From positions 3,193,501-3,257,500 of the forward strand of contig NZ_JALEBH010000001.1 of assembly GCF_022758885.1 (NCBI RefSeq): a stretch of DNA of 64,000 bases. Direction: 5' to 3'. Origin of the DNA: Sphingobium sp. BYY-5 (GTDB lineage: Bacteria > Pseudomonadota > Alphaproteobacteria > Sphingomonadales > Sphingomonadaceae). Below are positions 17,750 to 26,084 of this stretch, piece by piece. The translations under genes were made by a program, and so were the position numbers. Below the pieces are notes generated by a model. That model searched no databases. It was given only the letters and a program-made list of their open reading frames with translations, and was not told where the DNA came from. Positions within the stretch are counted from its first letter, which is position 1. Every line of letters starts with the position of its first letter.

Positions 17750-18173
17750 GGCGCTTATGCCCTTCGGTATCGGGCCGCGCCACGCCCGCGCGCGGGCGTT
17801 CCAGCATGATTGCCCGCTCGAACTCGGCGACTGCCGCGAACATGGTCAGCAGCATCCGACCCGTGGGACTGCGCGTGTCCATCTCCGTTCCGCCAAAGTC
17901 CAGGATGCGCAGGCCCACCTGCTTGGCCTCCAGCGCCGCGACAATGCCCAGCAGGTCCGCCGTGGACCGGGCAAGGCGATCAAGCCGGGATATGACCAGC
18001 GTGTCGCCCTCGCGCACGAAGTCCAGCACCGCAGCTAGGCCGTCGCGCTGCCCGACCGATGACGCCTGCTCCTTCACGATCTTGCTGCACCCGGTTGCAC
18101 GAAGCGCCGCTTCCTGCGCCTCCAGACCCGCAACCTGATCCACCGTCGAGGTCCGAGCATATCCGATAAGAAT
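17750..18173 (-). pseudogene. Serine recombinase (resolvase/invertase), start lost and C-terminus lost
   Basis: The frame encodes the resolvase catalytic domain: IGYARTSTVDQ with the catalytic Ser, then LVISRLDRLARS, RILDFGG and MFAAVAEFERAIMLER. The codon where the family's ATG should be (18171-18173) is ATT, preceded by an in-frame TAA, and the first standard start (GTG 18143) comes after the catalytic Ser. After about 17750 the sequence stops resembling a recombinase, so the C-terminal DNA-binding helix-turn-helix is missing. The frame stays open to 17298 but with unrelated content. It is probably dead, unless ATT initiation and another binding domain rescue it. Confidence 0.75.
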
Positions 18174-18468
18174 CTGATATTACTACATTATTACCATAGG
18201 AAGAATGCCATCAGCCCACACCCAAGTCACACCGTAAGCGCGCCCGTTGACAAAAAATCTCGACTCCGTTGCGTCTCGCTAGACCCCAGAACCTGTGAGC
18301 CATTGTCTCACTCGCCGCAGCGGCGGTTCAATGCGACACGCCTGCCCAGCAAGGGCCGGGACAGGCGCAGGATCTGATGGCCAAGACCGTATGAGCCGAT
18401 TGCCAGATCACTCCACGCTGTCGAACTTACGAGTTGCAGCCCGCGATTTGCATCATACTGCAAATTGT
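18174..18468. other. Gene-free remnant between recombinase and IS256
   Basis: 295 bases with no supported gene. It begins AT-rich (18175-18210), upstream of the recombinase, and includes a small repeat TTTGCA..TGCAAA at 18448-18465 next to the IS. It does not resemble the missing 3' part of the IS630 transposase, so DNA has been lost at this junction. Confidence 0.45.
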
Positions 18469-19826
18469 GGTCGTGTCCCACGGGGTGGTGTAGGAAGGTT
18501 TCCCTGAGAGGGTGGCCACCGTCGATCTTCTGTTAGGGTTCGGATGCGAACTCGAACCTGGAGAAGAAGACGATGACCGACGACAGAATGGCCCTTGCCG
18601 AGCTGATTGAGCAAGGGGCTGATAGCGATTTGGTGCGTGAGATGCTGGCTTTCGCCGCAGAGCGCATGATGGATCTGGAGATCGAGGCGAGAACGGGCGT
18701 GCCTTGCGGATCACGCAGCCCGGAGCGGCTGAACCACCGCAACGGCTACCGCGAGCGGGGTTGGGATACGCGAGCTGGCCGGATTGATCTGGCGATCCCG
18801 AAGCTGCGCAAAGGCAGTTACTTCCCAAGCTTCCTGGAGCCACGCCGCACTGCCGAGAAGGCCTTGGCGGCAGTGATCCAGGAAGCCTACGTCCACGGCG
18901 TTTCGACCCGTTCGGTCGACGATCTGGTCAAGGCGATGGGCGCCAGCGGTGTTTCAAAGAGCCAGGTCAGCCGTTTGGTTGCCGAGATCGACGAGCGGGT
19001 GAACGCTTTCCTCACGCGACCCATTGAAGGCGAGTGGCCATATCTATGGATCGACGCCACCTACCTCAAAGTGCGCGAGGGCGGACGGATTGTCTCGACG
19101 GCGGCGATAATCGCGGTGGGCGTCAACACCGATGGCCGACGCGAGGTTCTAGGCGTGGCCACCGGCCCGTCAGAAGCCGAACCTTTCTGGAAAGCCTTCC
19201 TGCGCTCTCTGGCCGATCGAGGCTTGCGCGGTGTGAAGTTGGTCATCGCCGACGATCACAAAGGGCTGCGCGCTGCCGCCAGCAAGGTATTTTCCGCGAC
19301 CCAGCAGCGCTGCCGGGTGCACTGGATGCGAGGCGCGTTCGCCCATGCCGCGCCGAAACAACGACCCGCTGTCATTGCCATGATCAAGACCATCTTCGCG
19401 CAGGAAACCGGCGAGGCGGCGCACCAGCAGTGGGAGCAGGTTGCCGATGCCCTGCGCGAGAAGTTTCCAAAGCTGGCCGACATGATGGACGCATCACGCG
19501 AAGACGTGCTCGCCTACATGGCCTTCCCCAAGGATCACTGGGCGCAGATCGCGTCCACCAACCCGCTGGAAAGGGTCAACAAGGAGATCAAGCGAAGGTC
19601 CGACGTGATCGGTATCTTTCCAAATGATGCCGCTGTGGTTCGTCTCGTCGGAGCGCTTATGCTGGAGCAAAATGATGAGTGGGCCGTATCGCGCCGATAC
19701 ATGACGCTGGAAACGCTCGGCTCGGTGAGCCATAATCCTATTGTCAGCTTGCCAGCACTGGCCGCCTGACCTGAACCCGATCCTGCCGTAGATCGACCTT
19801 CCTACACCACCCCATGGGACACGACC
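18469..19826 (+). mobile_element. IS256-family insertion sequence
   Basis: About 1.36 kb. The left end GGTCGTGTCCCACGGGGTGG (18469 on) and the reverse complement of the right end (to 19826) agree over about 26 bases with one mismatch (C versus T), giving terminal inverted repeats. It encodes one intact transposase (18573-19769). Flanking 8-9 base sequences do not match each other, so no target duplication is seen, consistent with a deletion next to the element. It is inserted into an IS630-family remnant. Confidence 0.88.
18573..19769 (+). CDS. IS256-family transposase
   Basis: 398 residues, full length for the family. The Mutator-type start (LAELIEQGADSDLVREMLAFAAERMMDLEIEARTG) and RNGYRERGWDTRAGRIDLAIPKLRKGSYFPSFLEPR are characteristic. 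The DDE residues fall in WIDATYLKVR (first Asp), LVIADDHKGLRAA (second Asp) and TNPLERVNKEIKRR (Glu), all intact. It cuts and pastes the element using the inverted repeats around 18469 and 19826. The gene appears functional. Confidence 0.95.
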   Translation: MTDDRMALAELIEQGADSDLVREMLAFAAERMMDLEIEARTGVPCGSRSPERLNHRNGYRERGWDTRAGRIDLAIPKLRKGSYFPSFLEPRRTAEKALAAVIQEAYVHGVSTRSVDDLVKAMGASGVSKSQVSRLVAEIDERVNAFLTRPIEGEWPYLWIDATYLKVREGGRIVSTAAIIAVGVNTDGRREVLGVATGPSEAEPFWKAFLRSLADRGLRGVKLVIADDHKGLRAAASKVFSATQQRCRVHWMRGAFAHAAPKQRPAVIAMIKTIFAQETGEAAHQQWEQVADALREKFPKLADMMDASREDVLAYMAFPKDHWAQIASTNPLERVNKEIKRRSDVIGIFPNDAAVVRLVGALMLEQNDEWAVSRRYMTLETLGSVSHNPIVSLPALAA

Positions 19827-20003
19827 CTTGTCGCCGCCCTGGGGCTTCGCCCGTGTCGATCCGGTCTCTCGCCATTCGCGAACCCAGCGAACCGCGCTCG
19901 CCGCCGCAACTCCAAAACGCTCGGCTGCCGCGCGCCGTGACAAACCGCCATCGACCGCCGAAATCACCCGCGAACGCAAATCCTCTGAGATGGACTTCGT
20001 CAT
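19827..20003 (-). pseudogene. IS630-family transposase, 5' fragment
   Basis: From the ATG at 20003 the frame gives MTKSISEDLRSRVISAVDGG and then LSRRAAAERFGVAAASAVRWV, the N-terminal helix-turn-helix of IS630 orfA. It is similar to, but distinct from, the copy at 42234 ([20 protein letters not shown]). After about 55 codons the frame enters the IS256 right end and is lost. The catalytic DDE domain is absent. Confidence 0.8.
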
Positions 20004-20096
20004 GCCAGGCTGGCCTCCTCGTCCAGCTGACATGATGAATCAGATTTTCCAGTCTAAGGAAAGACCCTCGATTCAATTAGATCGGATTATGCTCTA
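19827..20096 (-). mobile_element. Remnant of an IS630-family element cut by IS256
   Basis: The outer end reads, on the minus strand from 20096, TAGAGCATAATCCGATC. This resembles the TAGAGC end of the complete IS630 element at 42140, with the TA target typical of this family. Only the first part of the transposase gene remains before the IS256 end at 19826. The other half of the element is not found on the far side of the IS256. The insertion truncated an RHS toxin tip (20087-20460). Confidence 0.75.
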
Positions 20097-20460
20097 GCGT
20101 TGAAGGACCAGCCAAGTTGCGTAGAGCCGTAGTTCCAATAACCCTGACCAGCCCCTCCTCGATAGAAGTTGTTGCCAAAGCGGCTACTTGTGACCCCGAA
20201 TGTTCGGCTGAGAGCCATCCTTTCTGCAAGGGATGGCAAAGCCCCTACGCCAGTAGCAGCCAATGCCGCCGTGACCTCGGCGGACACATAATTCTCCAGG
20301 TTCAGCCACGCCGCAGGATCAACGTAGTTGGGATTAAAGTTTTATCGGTCATCGCCCAAGTAATATTTCTTGTCGGGGCATGTTCCACGGCAATCCGCCG
20401 TGACCACAATGCACTGCCCACTTTGCGACATTTCACCGCCATGTGAAGCGAAATCATGGC
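20087..20460 (-). pseudogene. Orphan RHS toxin tip, frameshifted and IS-truncated
   Basis: Downstream of the RHS 1 immunity gene the minus strand encodes a second copy of part of the RHS 1 tip: TADCRGTCPDKKYYLGD, then PNYVDPAAWLNLENYVSAEV and TAALAATG. These parallel TASCRGTCPDQKYILGD and LENYVSIEVTAALTATG in RHS 1. After this the two tips diverge completely (here a Gly/Tyr/Trp-rich end with YWNYGSTQLGWSFN). An extra base near 20354 and an in-frame TAA at 20342-20344 break the frame. The last codons come from the IS630 end, so the real C-terminus and any cognate immunity gene are lost. It has the form of a displaced toxin cassette. Confidence 0.75.
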
Positions 20461-20484
20461 AAGAAGTTAAACATTGCATGGGCA

Positions 20485-20763
20485 TTACAATATCTGCTGG
20501 CCACGATCGAATACAGCATCAAAGTCAACGGATGTCATATCATTAGACAATTCATCAAACTGGAAAGTTACATTGTCAAATAAGCCGTAACTACCAAATC
20601 TTCCCTTTCCAGGAAAAATATATAAAATGTCCCCTGACACGCCGATACCGACTTCTCTATTCACGACCCCTGTATCCGAAACTTCGACGATTATAGACGA
20701 TAATCCGATATTGCCGAGGCCCTTTATATCGGACGCAGCCAGCTTTACATATTTCTTGCTCAT
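20485..20763 (-). CDS. Candidate immunity protein for RHS 1
   Basis: 92 residues from the ATG at 20763, which overlaps the RHS 1 stop (ATGA, 20760-20763), so the two are translationally coupled. It is a small acidic protein (MSKKYVKLAASDIKGLGN; later FDELSNDMTSVDFDAVF) with alternating strands and no signal peptide, hence cytoplasmic. I do not recognise the family. The role as immunity is inferred from position and coupling, the standard arrangement of RHS and other polymorphic toxins. Its base composition is AT-richer than the core genome. Confidence 0.65.
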   Translation of the reverse strand: MSKKYVKLAASDIKGLGNIGLSSIIVEVSDTGVVNREVGIGVSGDILYIFPGKGRFGSYGLFDNVTFQFDELSNDMTSVDFDAVFDRGQQIL

Positions 20764-23700
20764 GGCTTTATGATCGGAGTGTTTTTGAACCAAATCCATG
20801 GCTTATACCAATTCCATGACCCGACGTGATATTTCCATCCGAATGGGCCACCACCCCCTTTTATACCCCATCGCACTCCAGCGCCGACAGCGCCAGGCCC
20901 CTCCAGCAACTGATTTGAAACGACGGTTGGCCCAGTCCTTATAATGTCAGACAAGGCAACGCCTTCCAGCGAACCTACCGCCATTCCACCGCCAGTAGCA
21001 GTTAATGCCGCCGTGACCTCAATGGATACATAGTTTTCTAGGTTCAGCCATGGCGCTGGATCAACATAGTTGAAGTTGCGGGTGTATACGCCATCGCCAA
21101 GGATATACTTCTGATCCGGGCACGTTCCACGACAACTGGCCGTGACGGTTATGTCACTTTGCGGCAACGGCCCCGTTTGCTGCGCACCCTTATTATCATC
21201 TGCTGGACCATCTTTAAACTCAGACAAGTAATCTTTCATGAACCCTAAGTCAAATTGAGTAAGCTTACCGGTGACAAAAATCCAGCCGCTATACTGCATG
21301 GCAAATCCATCAGTAGATGCACCTTCTAATCCACTAGGGTCACGCGCGTTAACCGGATCCCCCCCGACATAATTATACCAGTTGATGCCGTCCTGGTATC
21401 CGATGGGATCGGTCTGGAGGAACCGGCCGAGGGTAGGCGAGTAGATGCGGCTCTTGTAGTTGTACATGCCCAGTTCGGGTATCCAGGCTTGGCCGGTATA
21501 TTGGAACATGCCCATGTTGCCGCTGGCCGGGATGCCGAACTCGTCATAGCTGTTGATCTTCATGACCCCACCGCTGCTGTTGGTCACCGCCACAATCGAA
21601 CCGCGCTCGTCGGCCGACAGGAACTTCTTGACCAGGCTGCCTGATGCGTAGTCGTACCACACCAGCGGTTGGTCGTCATCCGGTCCGAAGACGTAGCGAT
21701 GCTGGATCGCCTGGTCGCTCGATCGGCGCTCGCTCACGACATGCGGGCCGTCATATTCGAATGCCCGCCAGGTCGTGCCGTTGCCCACCAGCTTCATCCG
21801 GCCCACGGGGTCCTGATAGAGTTGCGTGCCGTTGCTCGACGTCACCAGCGCATTGTTGACATTATAGGCGAAGGTGTCGCCGCCCGCCTTGCTCAGATTG
21901 CCCTTGACGTCATAGCTGGGCGTGATCGACCCGACCTGGCTATATTGGTTGAGCGCGTTGGTCTGATAGACGCGCGTCGTGTTGACTGCCCCATTCCAGG
22001 CATAGCTGTCGTTGGAACTGATCCGCGTCGTGATCTGTCCGGCCGCATTATATTGAAGATCGATCTTCTGATCGTAGCTCGTGTTCGTGCTGGAGGGGTA
22101 GATATTGAAATCCGTCAGGTTCGGGCCGGTATAACCATAGTTGGTCCTGGCGCCATTGCCGAGCGTGATCGAGGTACGCTGGCCCCAGTCGCCGTAACCA
22201 AATGTGGCCAAGGCTGCACTGCCATTCTCGCGTATATATCTCAGCGCGCCAGTGAGATCATATTCATAGGTCACATAGAAGCCGTCGTTCCACGTCAGCC
22301 GCGTGCGCCGTCCCGCAGCATCATATTGCATGGTGAGGGACTGGGCCTGGTCGCCCTGGCTCGTCACCCGACCCAGCGCATCATAGCTGTAGGAGACATA
22401 ATGGGTGTTGGCGTCCAGCGCCCGGGTCATCCGTCCGAAATTGTCGTAGCTGTAGCTCACATCCTGATCGAAGAAGCCGTCGCCCGGATAATTGGTGTTG
22501 GTGACCCGACCCAGCGCATCATAGCTATATTCGGTATAGACCGCTTCCGAATGCCCGCGCAGCCCCTTGCGGATGATCCGCCCGGTGTCATTGCCGCTCG
22601 TGCCATAGGTGTAGAGGAACTTGTCCGCTGCCCCGCTGTTGCAGGTCGTCGCGTTGAAGCAGGTCCGCAGCAGCCGGTCGTGACCGTCATATTCATAGGA
22701 GGTCACATTGCCCTTGCCGTCCACCGCACGGATCACAGAGCCGTTCAGGTTGCGCTGATAATGCGCGTCGTCCCGCTGTGCTGGCGTGCCATAGCCGCTG
22801 ATCGTCCGATCGAGCGCGCCGGCCCATTCCCATATATATTTGGTGATCCGGTCCTGGCCATTGCTGCCCGCACTGCTGTGCGTGCAGGCCGAGGCGGGAG
22901 AGCCTGATCCATATTGCGCACCATAATTGGCAGGGTTCATGCGCTGTGCAACGCAATCCACGCGGCCCAGCGCATCGTAGCTGGTTTGGGTCAGCGCATA
23001 ATCAACATTGTTCGCGTGAATGCGATCGTAAATCTTCCGGCCATAGCCGTCATAATAGGGGAAATAATATTGCAACGCGGCGAAATTAGTACCGTTGTAA
23101 TCAACCGTACCGAACGTGACAGAATCCGGCAAGCCATAGGCGCCATAGTGGATCAACTCGATCCGCGGGCGCCTCGAGCCCGCTCCATCCGGATCGGGCG
23201 TCCAGCGGCTCTCGATCTGGCGGGCCTTGTTGTAGCGCATCTGCATGGCGTTGCCGAGGCCGTCGGTCTGGCTCGTGACGTTTCCGATATCGTCATAACC
23301 GAAATTGACCGTCTGAAGTTGGCCGGGATCATTATTGCCGGATCGGACCTTACGCCAAACCACCAGCATGTTGGCCCCTGTGGTTGGCCCGCCTTGATAG
23401 GCATATTCGACGACCGTTTCGGCGGCCGTACCCACACATGACGGCGCGCTGCCGGTTGCGCAGGTCGAGATGGTCAGGGGATAACGCGTCACGGCCGATC
23501 CTGGCACCAGCGCGCCCGAGGCATCCTTCACCCAGGCCTGCAAGTTGACGAAGGTCGTGCGGCTCTCAGGACGCGCTTGACCAGCCGCAGGCGCGGGCGC
23601 GGTGACCTTGCTCACCATGCCCGAGCTGTCGTCATATTCGTAATTTGAGACCTGTCCTGCCTGATCCGTGGTGGTTGTCGGCTGGTTGCAGGTCTTCTGG

Positions 23701-24983
23701 TTGCTACAGCTCGAAGGAAAGGTCGCCTGATAGGCCGCGAAGGCCGGATTGCCCGAACCGGATTTGGGCGTCAGCACCGTCTTCGTGACATTGCCGCGCG
23801 TATCATATTCATAGCTGGCCGAATTGCTCTCCGGCATCGTCACCTTCTTGAGAAGGTTGATCCGGCAGGTCGCGTCATCGACCGTGCAATATTCGAAGTT
23901 GGTCGTATAGCCATTCTCGTTCGTCTCGGATGTCTTCAACAAGCTGCTCGCATTGAAGCTAATCGAGCGCACATGGCTCAGCGGATCCGTGACTGTCGTG
24001 CTGCCCGTCCCATAGCTGTAACTCCACGTCTGGCCCGCCTGCTTCACCGTCGCCACCTTACTGGTAGTGCCATTATAGGTGATCTCAACGGTATTGGCAG
24101 AGGCGTTTGGGATTTTGATCGCTGACAATCTTCGATTCGCATAGGAATAGGACGTCACCCGCCCTTCCGGGTCAGTCGCCGACGAAATCAAGCCAATGCT
24201 ATTGCCGTAATCTGCGTGTGGCCACGGATTGGATAATGTGCAGCTTCCAGCAGAAGGGGCGCAATACTCCACGGCATTGTTGATCGCCGTCACCTTTGCG
24301 ACAGCAGCCCAAAATGGCGCATCGCTCTCGTGTGAGATAATGTCACGATGATGTCCGAACTTGAATTGATAGCCGGTCGATGTCGTAATGGAGGACAATC
24401 GCGCTACATCGACGTCTTCGGCGTCGGTGATCAAGCGGTAGGTCTCTTCCTGATAATGAAAATTCCTCACCGTTCCATCAGGGAAGGTAACCGATGTTGC
24501 CCTCCCTAAGTTGGATGCCATATCGTACAACCCCCCCACGCTCGTGAAAGCGACTACAACGCCATATCCGGTTGTGAATATTTGCCGATCGCTGCTCAGA
24601 GAGGAGCCGTCCACGTCGTCCGCGACATAGGACGACGATGTGCTGCTCCACGTAAAGCTATATGCGCGCCCGTTAAAGGTAACGATCGGAGAATTTGTGC
24701 TGCCACTTATCACCGGAATGATCGCCTGCCGCCACTGCGAGGATACCCATTGGCGAACATATTGTAGCCCATGATGATCGTTCGGGCCGATCGAGATATC
24801 GGTGACGCTGGTCACCAGCGTTCCGGTGGCAAGGTCGACCGATTTATCGTCGATGCTCGGTCGTGTCGGCGGCGGGGGCGCGCCATCCTGCGCATAAGCG
24901 GCGACCGAACCTGCCATGACGAAGGTCGCCAGGATAATGACCCAAAGCCGGACCAGCATGTTTTTCCCCCCGATCCTGCTCAT
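20760..24983 (-). CDS. RHS-repeat polymorphic toxin 1
   Basis: 1407 residues. A Sec signal peptide (MLVRLWVIILATFVMAGSVA, cleavage near AYAQ) follows the first eight residues. ATG 24983 overlaps the upstream stop (ATGA); ATG 24959 with a GGGGGG site is a possible alternative. Dozens of YD repeats (YDALGRVT, YDNFGRMT, YEYDGHDRL and others) form the RHS cocoon, ending in the RHS core box (LGRFLQTDPIGYQDGINWYN then DPSGL, near residue 1219) where self-cleavage usually occurs. The last 188 residues are the variable tip; they include CRGTCPD and end in FGWKYHVGSWNWYKPW. I do not recognise the tip's activity. There is no PAAR, VgrG or TcB-like domain, so export through Sec, or beyond, is suggested. 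Confidence 0.92.
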   Translation of the reverse strand: MSRIGGKNMLVRLWVIILATFVMAGSVAAYAQDGAPPPPTRPSIDDKSVDLATGTLVTSVTDISIGPNDHHGLQYVRQWVSSQWRQAIIPVISGSTNSPIVTFNGRAYSFTWSSTSSSYVADDVDGSSLSSDRQIFTTGYGVVVAFTSVGGLYDMASNLGRATSVTFPDGTVRNFHYQEETYRLITDAEDVDVARLSSITTSTGYQFKFGHHRDIISHESDAPFWAAVAKVTAINNAVEYCAPSAGSCTLSNPWPHADYGNSIGLISSATDPEGRVTSYSYANRRLSAIKIPNASANTVEITYNGTTSKVATVKQAGQTWSYSYGTGSTTVTDPLSHVRSISFNASSLLKTSETNENGYTTNFEYCTVDDATCRINLLKKVTMPESNSASYEYDTRGNVTKTVLTPKSGSGNPAFAAYQATFPSSCSNQKTCNQPTTTTDQAGQVSNYEYDDSSGMVSKVTAPAPAAGQARPESRTTFVNLQAWVKDASGALVPGSAVTRYPLTISTCATGSAPSCVGTAAETVVEYAYQGGPTTGANMLVVWRKVRSGNNDPGQLQTVNFGYDDIGNVTSQTDGLGNAMQMRYNKARQIESRWTPDPDGAGSRRPRIELIHYGAYGLPDSVTFGTVDYNGTNFAALQYYFPYYDGYGRKIYDRIHANNVDYALTQTSYDALGRVDCVAQRMNPANYGAQYGSGSPASACTHSSAGSNGQDRITKYIWEWAGALDRTISGYGTPAQRDDAHYQRNLNGSVIRAVDGKGNVTSYEYDGHDRLLRTCFNATTCNSGAADKFLYTYGTSGNDTGRIIRKGLRGHSEAVYTEYSYDALGRVTNTNYPGDGFFDQDVSYSYDNFGRMTRALDANTHYVSYSYDALGRVTSQGDQAQSLTMQYDAAGRRTRLTWNDGFYVTYEYDLTGALRYIRENGSAALATFGYGDWGQRTSITLGNGARTNYGYTGPNLTDFNIYPSSTNTSYDQKIDLQYNAAGQITTRISSNDSYAWNGAVNTTRVYQTNALNQYSQVGSITPSYDVKGNLSKAGGDTFAYNVNNALVTSSNGTQLYQDPVGRMKLVGNGTTWRAFEYDGPHVVSERRSSDQAIQHRYVFGPDDDQPLVWYDYASGSLVKKFLSADERGSIVAVTNSSGGVMKINSYDEFGIPASGNMGMFQYTGQAWIPELGMYNYKSRIYSPTLGRFLQTDPIGYQDGINWYNYVGGDPVNARDPSGLEGASTDGFAMQYSGWIFVTGKLTQFDLGFMKDYLSEFKDGPADDNKGAQQTGPLPQSDITVTASCRGTCPDQKYILGDGVYTRNFNYVDPAPWLNLENYVSIEVTAALTATGGGMAVGSLEGVALSDIIRTGPTVVSNQLLEGPGAVGAGVRWGIKGGGGPFGWKYHVGSWNWYKPWIWFKNTPIIKP

Positions 24984-25510
24984 TGTGCTTCCGACCCTTT
25001 GTCCTCAGCCACTACATCAACCACCCGCGATTCCTCCGGCGGCAAGGCTTGCCGAAGCGCCTCGTCGGCGATCATCGCCACGATCGACAGTCTCGCGCTC
25101 GCGGACGCCCGCGCCTCGCCCCCCTTATCCGTAGCGGCAACCGCGATGAGCCCCTCGTCGGCGAAACGCGACAGGTCGATTGCAAGCCCGGCCAGCCCCG
25201 CTTGCGCAGAGCGTCCGCCTTTCTTGGCGAGGTCGCCGGTCACATCCTCCAGAAAGGCACGACCATCAGCGCCTGGGCGAACGACAAGAACCCGCTGCTC
25301 GCCATCCTTCTCGATCATCGCCACGGCAACCCCGGTCCCGACATGCGCCATCGTCTCGTAGCGGGTGGCGACCCCCAACCTCACAGCTCTTTTGCCGCAG
25401 ACGCCGAACAGCAACGATTCTTCCGCCTGTTTCTCGCTGATGATCTTGCATGGAATGGGCGCAGGAGCGGTCGCCACCGCCTGAGCGGCCATCAACAACA
25501 GGCCTAACAT
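24980..25510 (-). CDS. Secreted hypothetical protein coupled to RHS 1
   Basis: 176 residues from the ATG at 25510 (MLGLLLMAAQAVATAPAPIPC, a short signal peptide); a longer frame to 25636 has an unlikely N-terminus. The mature part has a Cys pair (PIPCKII and FGVCGKR), a strand-rich centre (VAVAMIEKDGEQRVLVVRPG) and a long alpha-helical C-terminus with acidic residues. Its stop overlaps the RHS 1 start (ATGA, 24980-24983), so it is made together with the toxin. I do not recognise the family. By position it could be a periplasmic chaperone or export partner of RHS 1; this is inference. Confidence 0.65.
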   Translation of the reverse strand: MLGLLLMAAQAVATAPAPIPCKIISEKQAEESLLFGVCGKRAVRLGVATRYETMAHVGTGVAVAMIEKDGEQRVLVVRPGADGRAFLEDVTGDLAKKGGRSAQAGLAGLAIDLSRFADEGLIAVAATDKGGEARASASARLSIVAMIADEALRQALPPEESRVVDVVAEDKGSEAQ

Positions 25511-26084
25511 GTCAGAGTCCCCCGATAGGCGATTCCCAACGCGTGTCGGGACATTTCCTTGCAACGATGCCAGTCGATATTTTCGTGCGCAACAGGAAAT
25601 ATTTCTTCGTTGGCAGCATAGGAGCGATTCTGCCATCTAATAAGAAAATAAAAAATGATCTTTTTGATAAAAATGTTCAATTTTATCAATATATTCTTGG
25701 TTAAATCGCACGATTCTTCGGATTTATCCTCAATGGTGTGATTTAACGCTTTATGCCTTCTGGCATATCGCATGGATATGGAAAGCGTTGGGAATGATTC
25801 TTGCAATAAAAATGTCATATTTTTGCAATATTCATCCATCCCATTTCAACTTAGTCGACACATAAAAAGACATTTATTTGGGTAGATGACCGATATCATG
25901 CCTATACCGCGAAGCAGGACAGAAAATGGCTTTTTGTCTTCCACTTCTTTTGCTAAGTTCATGAGCATTTCTAATTATATATACCAAGATGCCTTCCAGA
26001 TTTTAGAAAACCATTGACATGGACGGGGATAGTCGAGAAATTGGGCTGATTAGTCTTGCAGACCAGTCAAGACTCCGGGGGTTT
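25511..26084. other. AT-rich divergent promoter region between RHS 1 operon and YD stub
   Basis: 574 bases without a supported gene and much richer in A and T than the rest of the window, especially 25600-25720. It holds the divergent promoters of the RHS 1 operon (leftward) and the YD-DUF5648 gene (rightward). A 9-bp perfect inverted repeat lies at 25664-25689. Such AT-rich DNA is typical of horizontally acquired, silencer-bound promoters. Confidence 0.55.
25664..25689. promoter_or_regulatory. Inverted repeat TTGATAAAA-n8-TTTTATCAA
   Basis: Perfect 9-base arms (25664-25672 and 25681-25689) with an 8-base spacer, about 155 bases upstream of the gene at 25510 and inside the AT-rich divergent promoter region. 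It is a candidate operator for an unidentified regulator. Confidence 0.4.

Noticed and set aside
16510..18173. Prophage or integrative element suggested by AlpA-like regulator and recombinase
   Set aside because: No structural phage genes, integrase or attachment-site pair were seen; only relics.
18460..19836. Target-site duplication around IS256
   Set aside because: The 8-9 bases on either side do not match.
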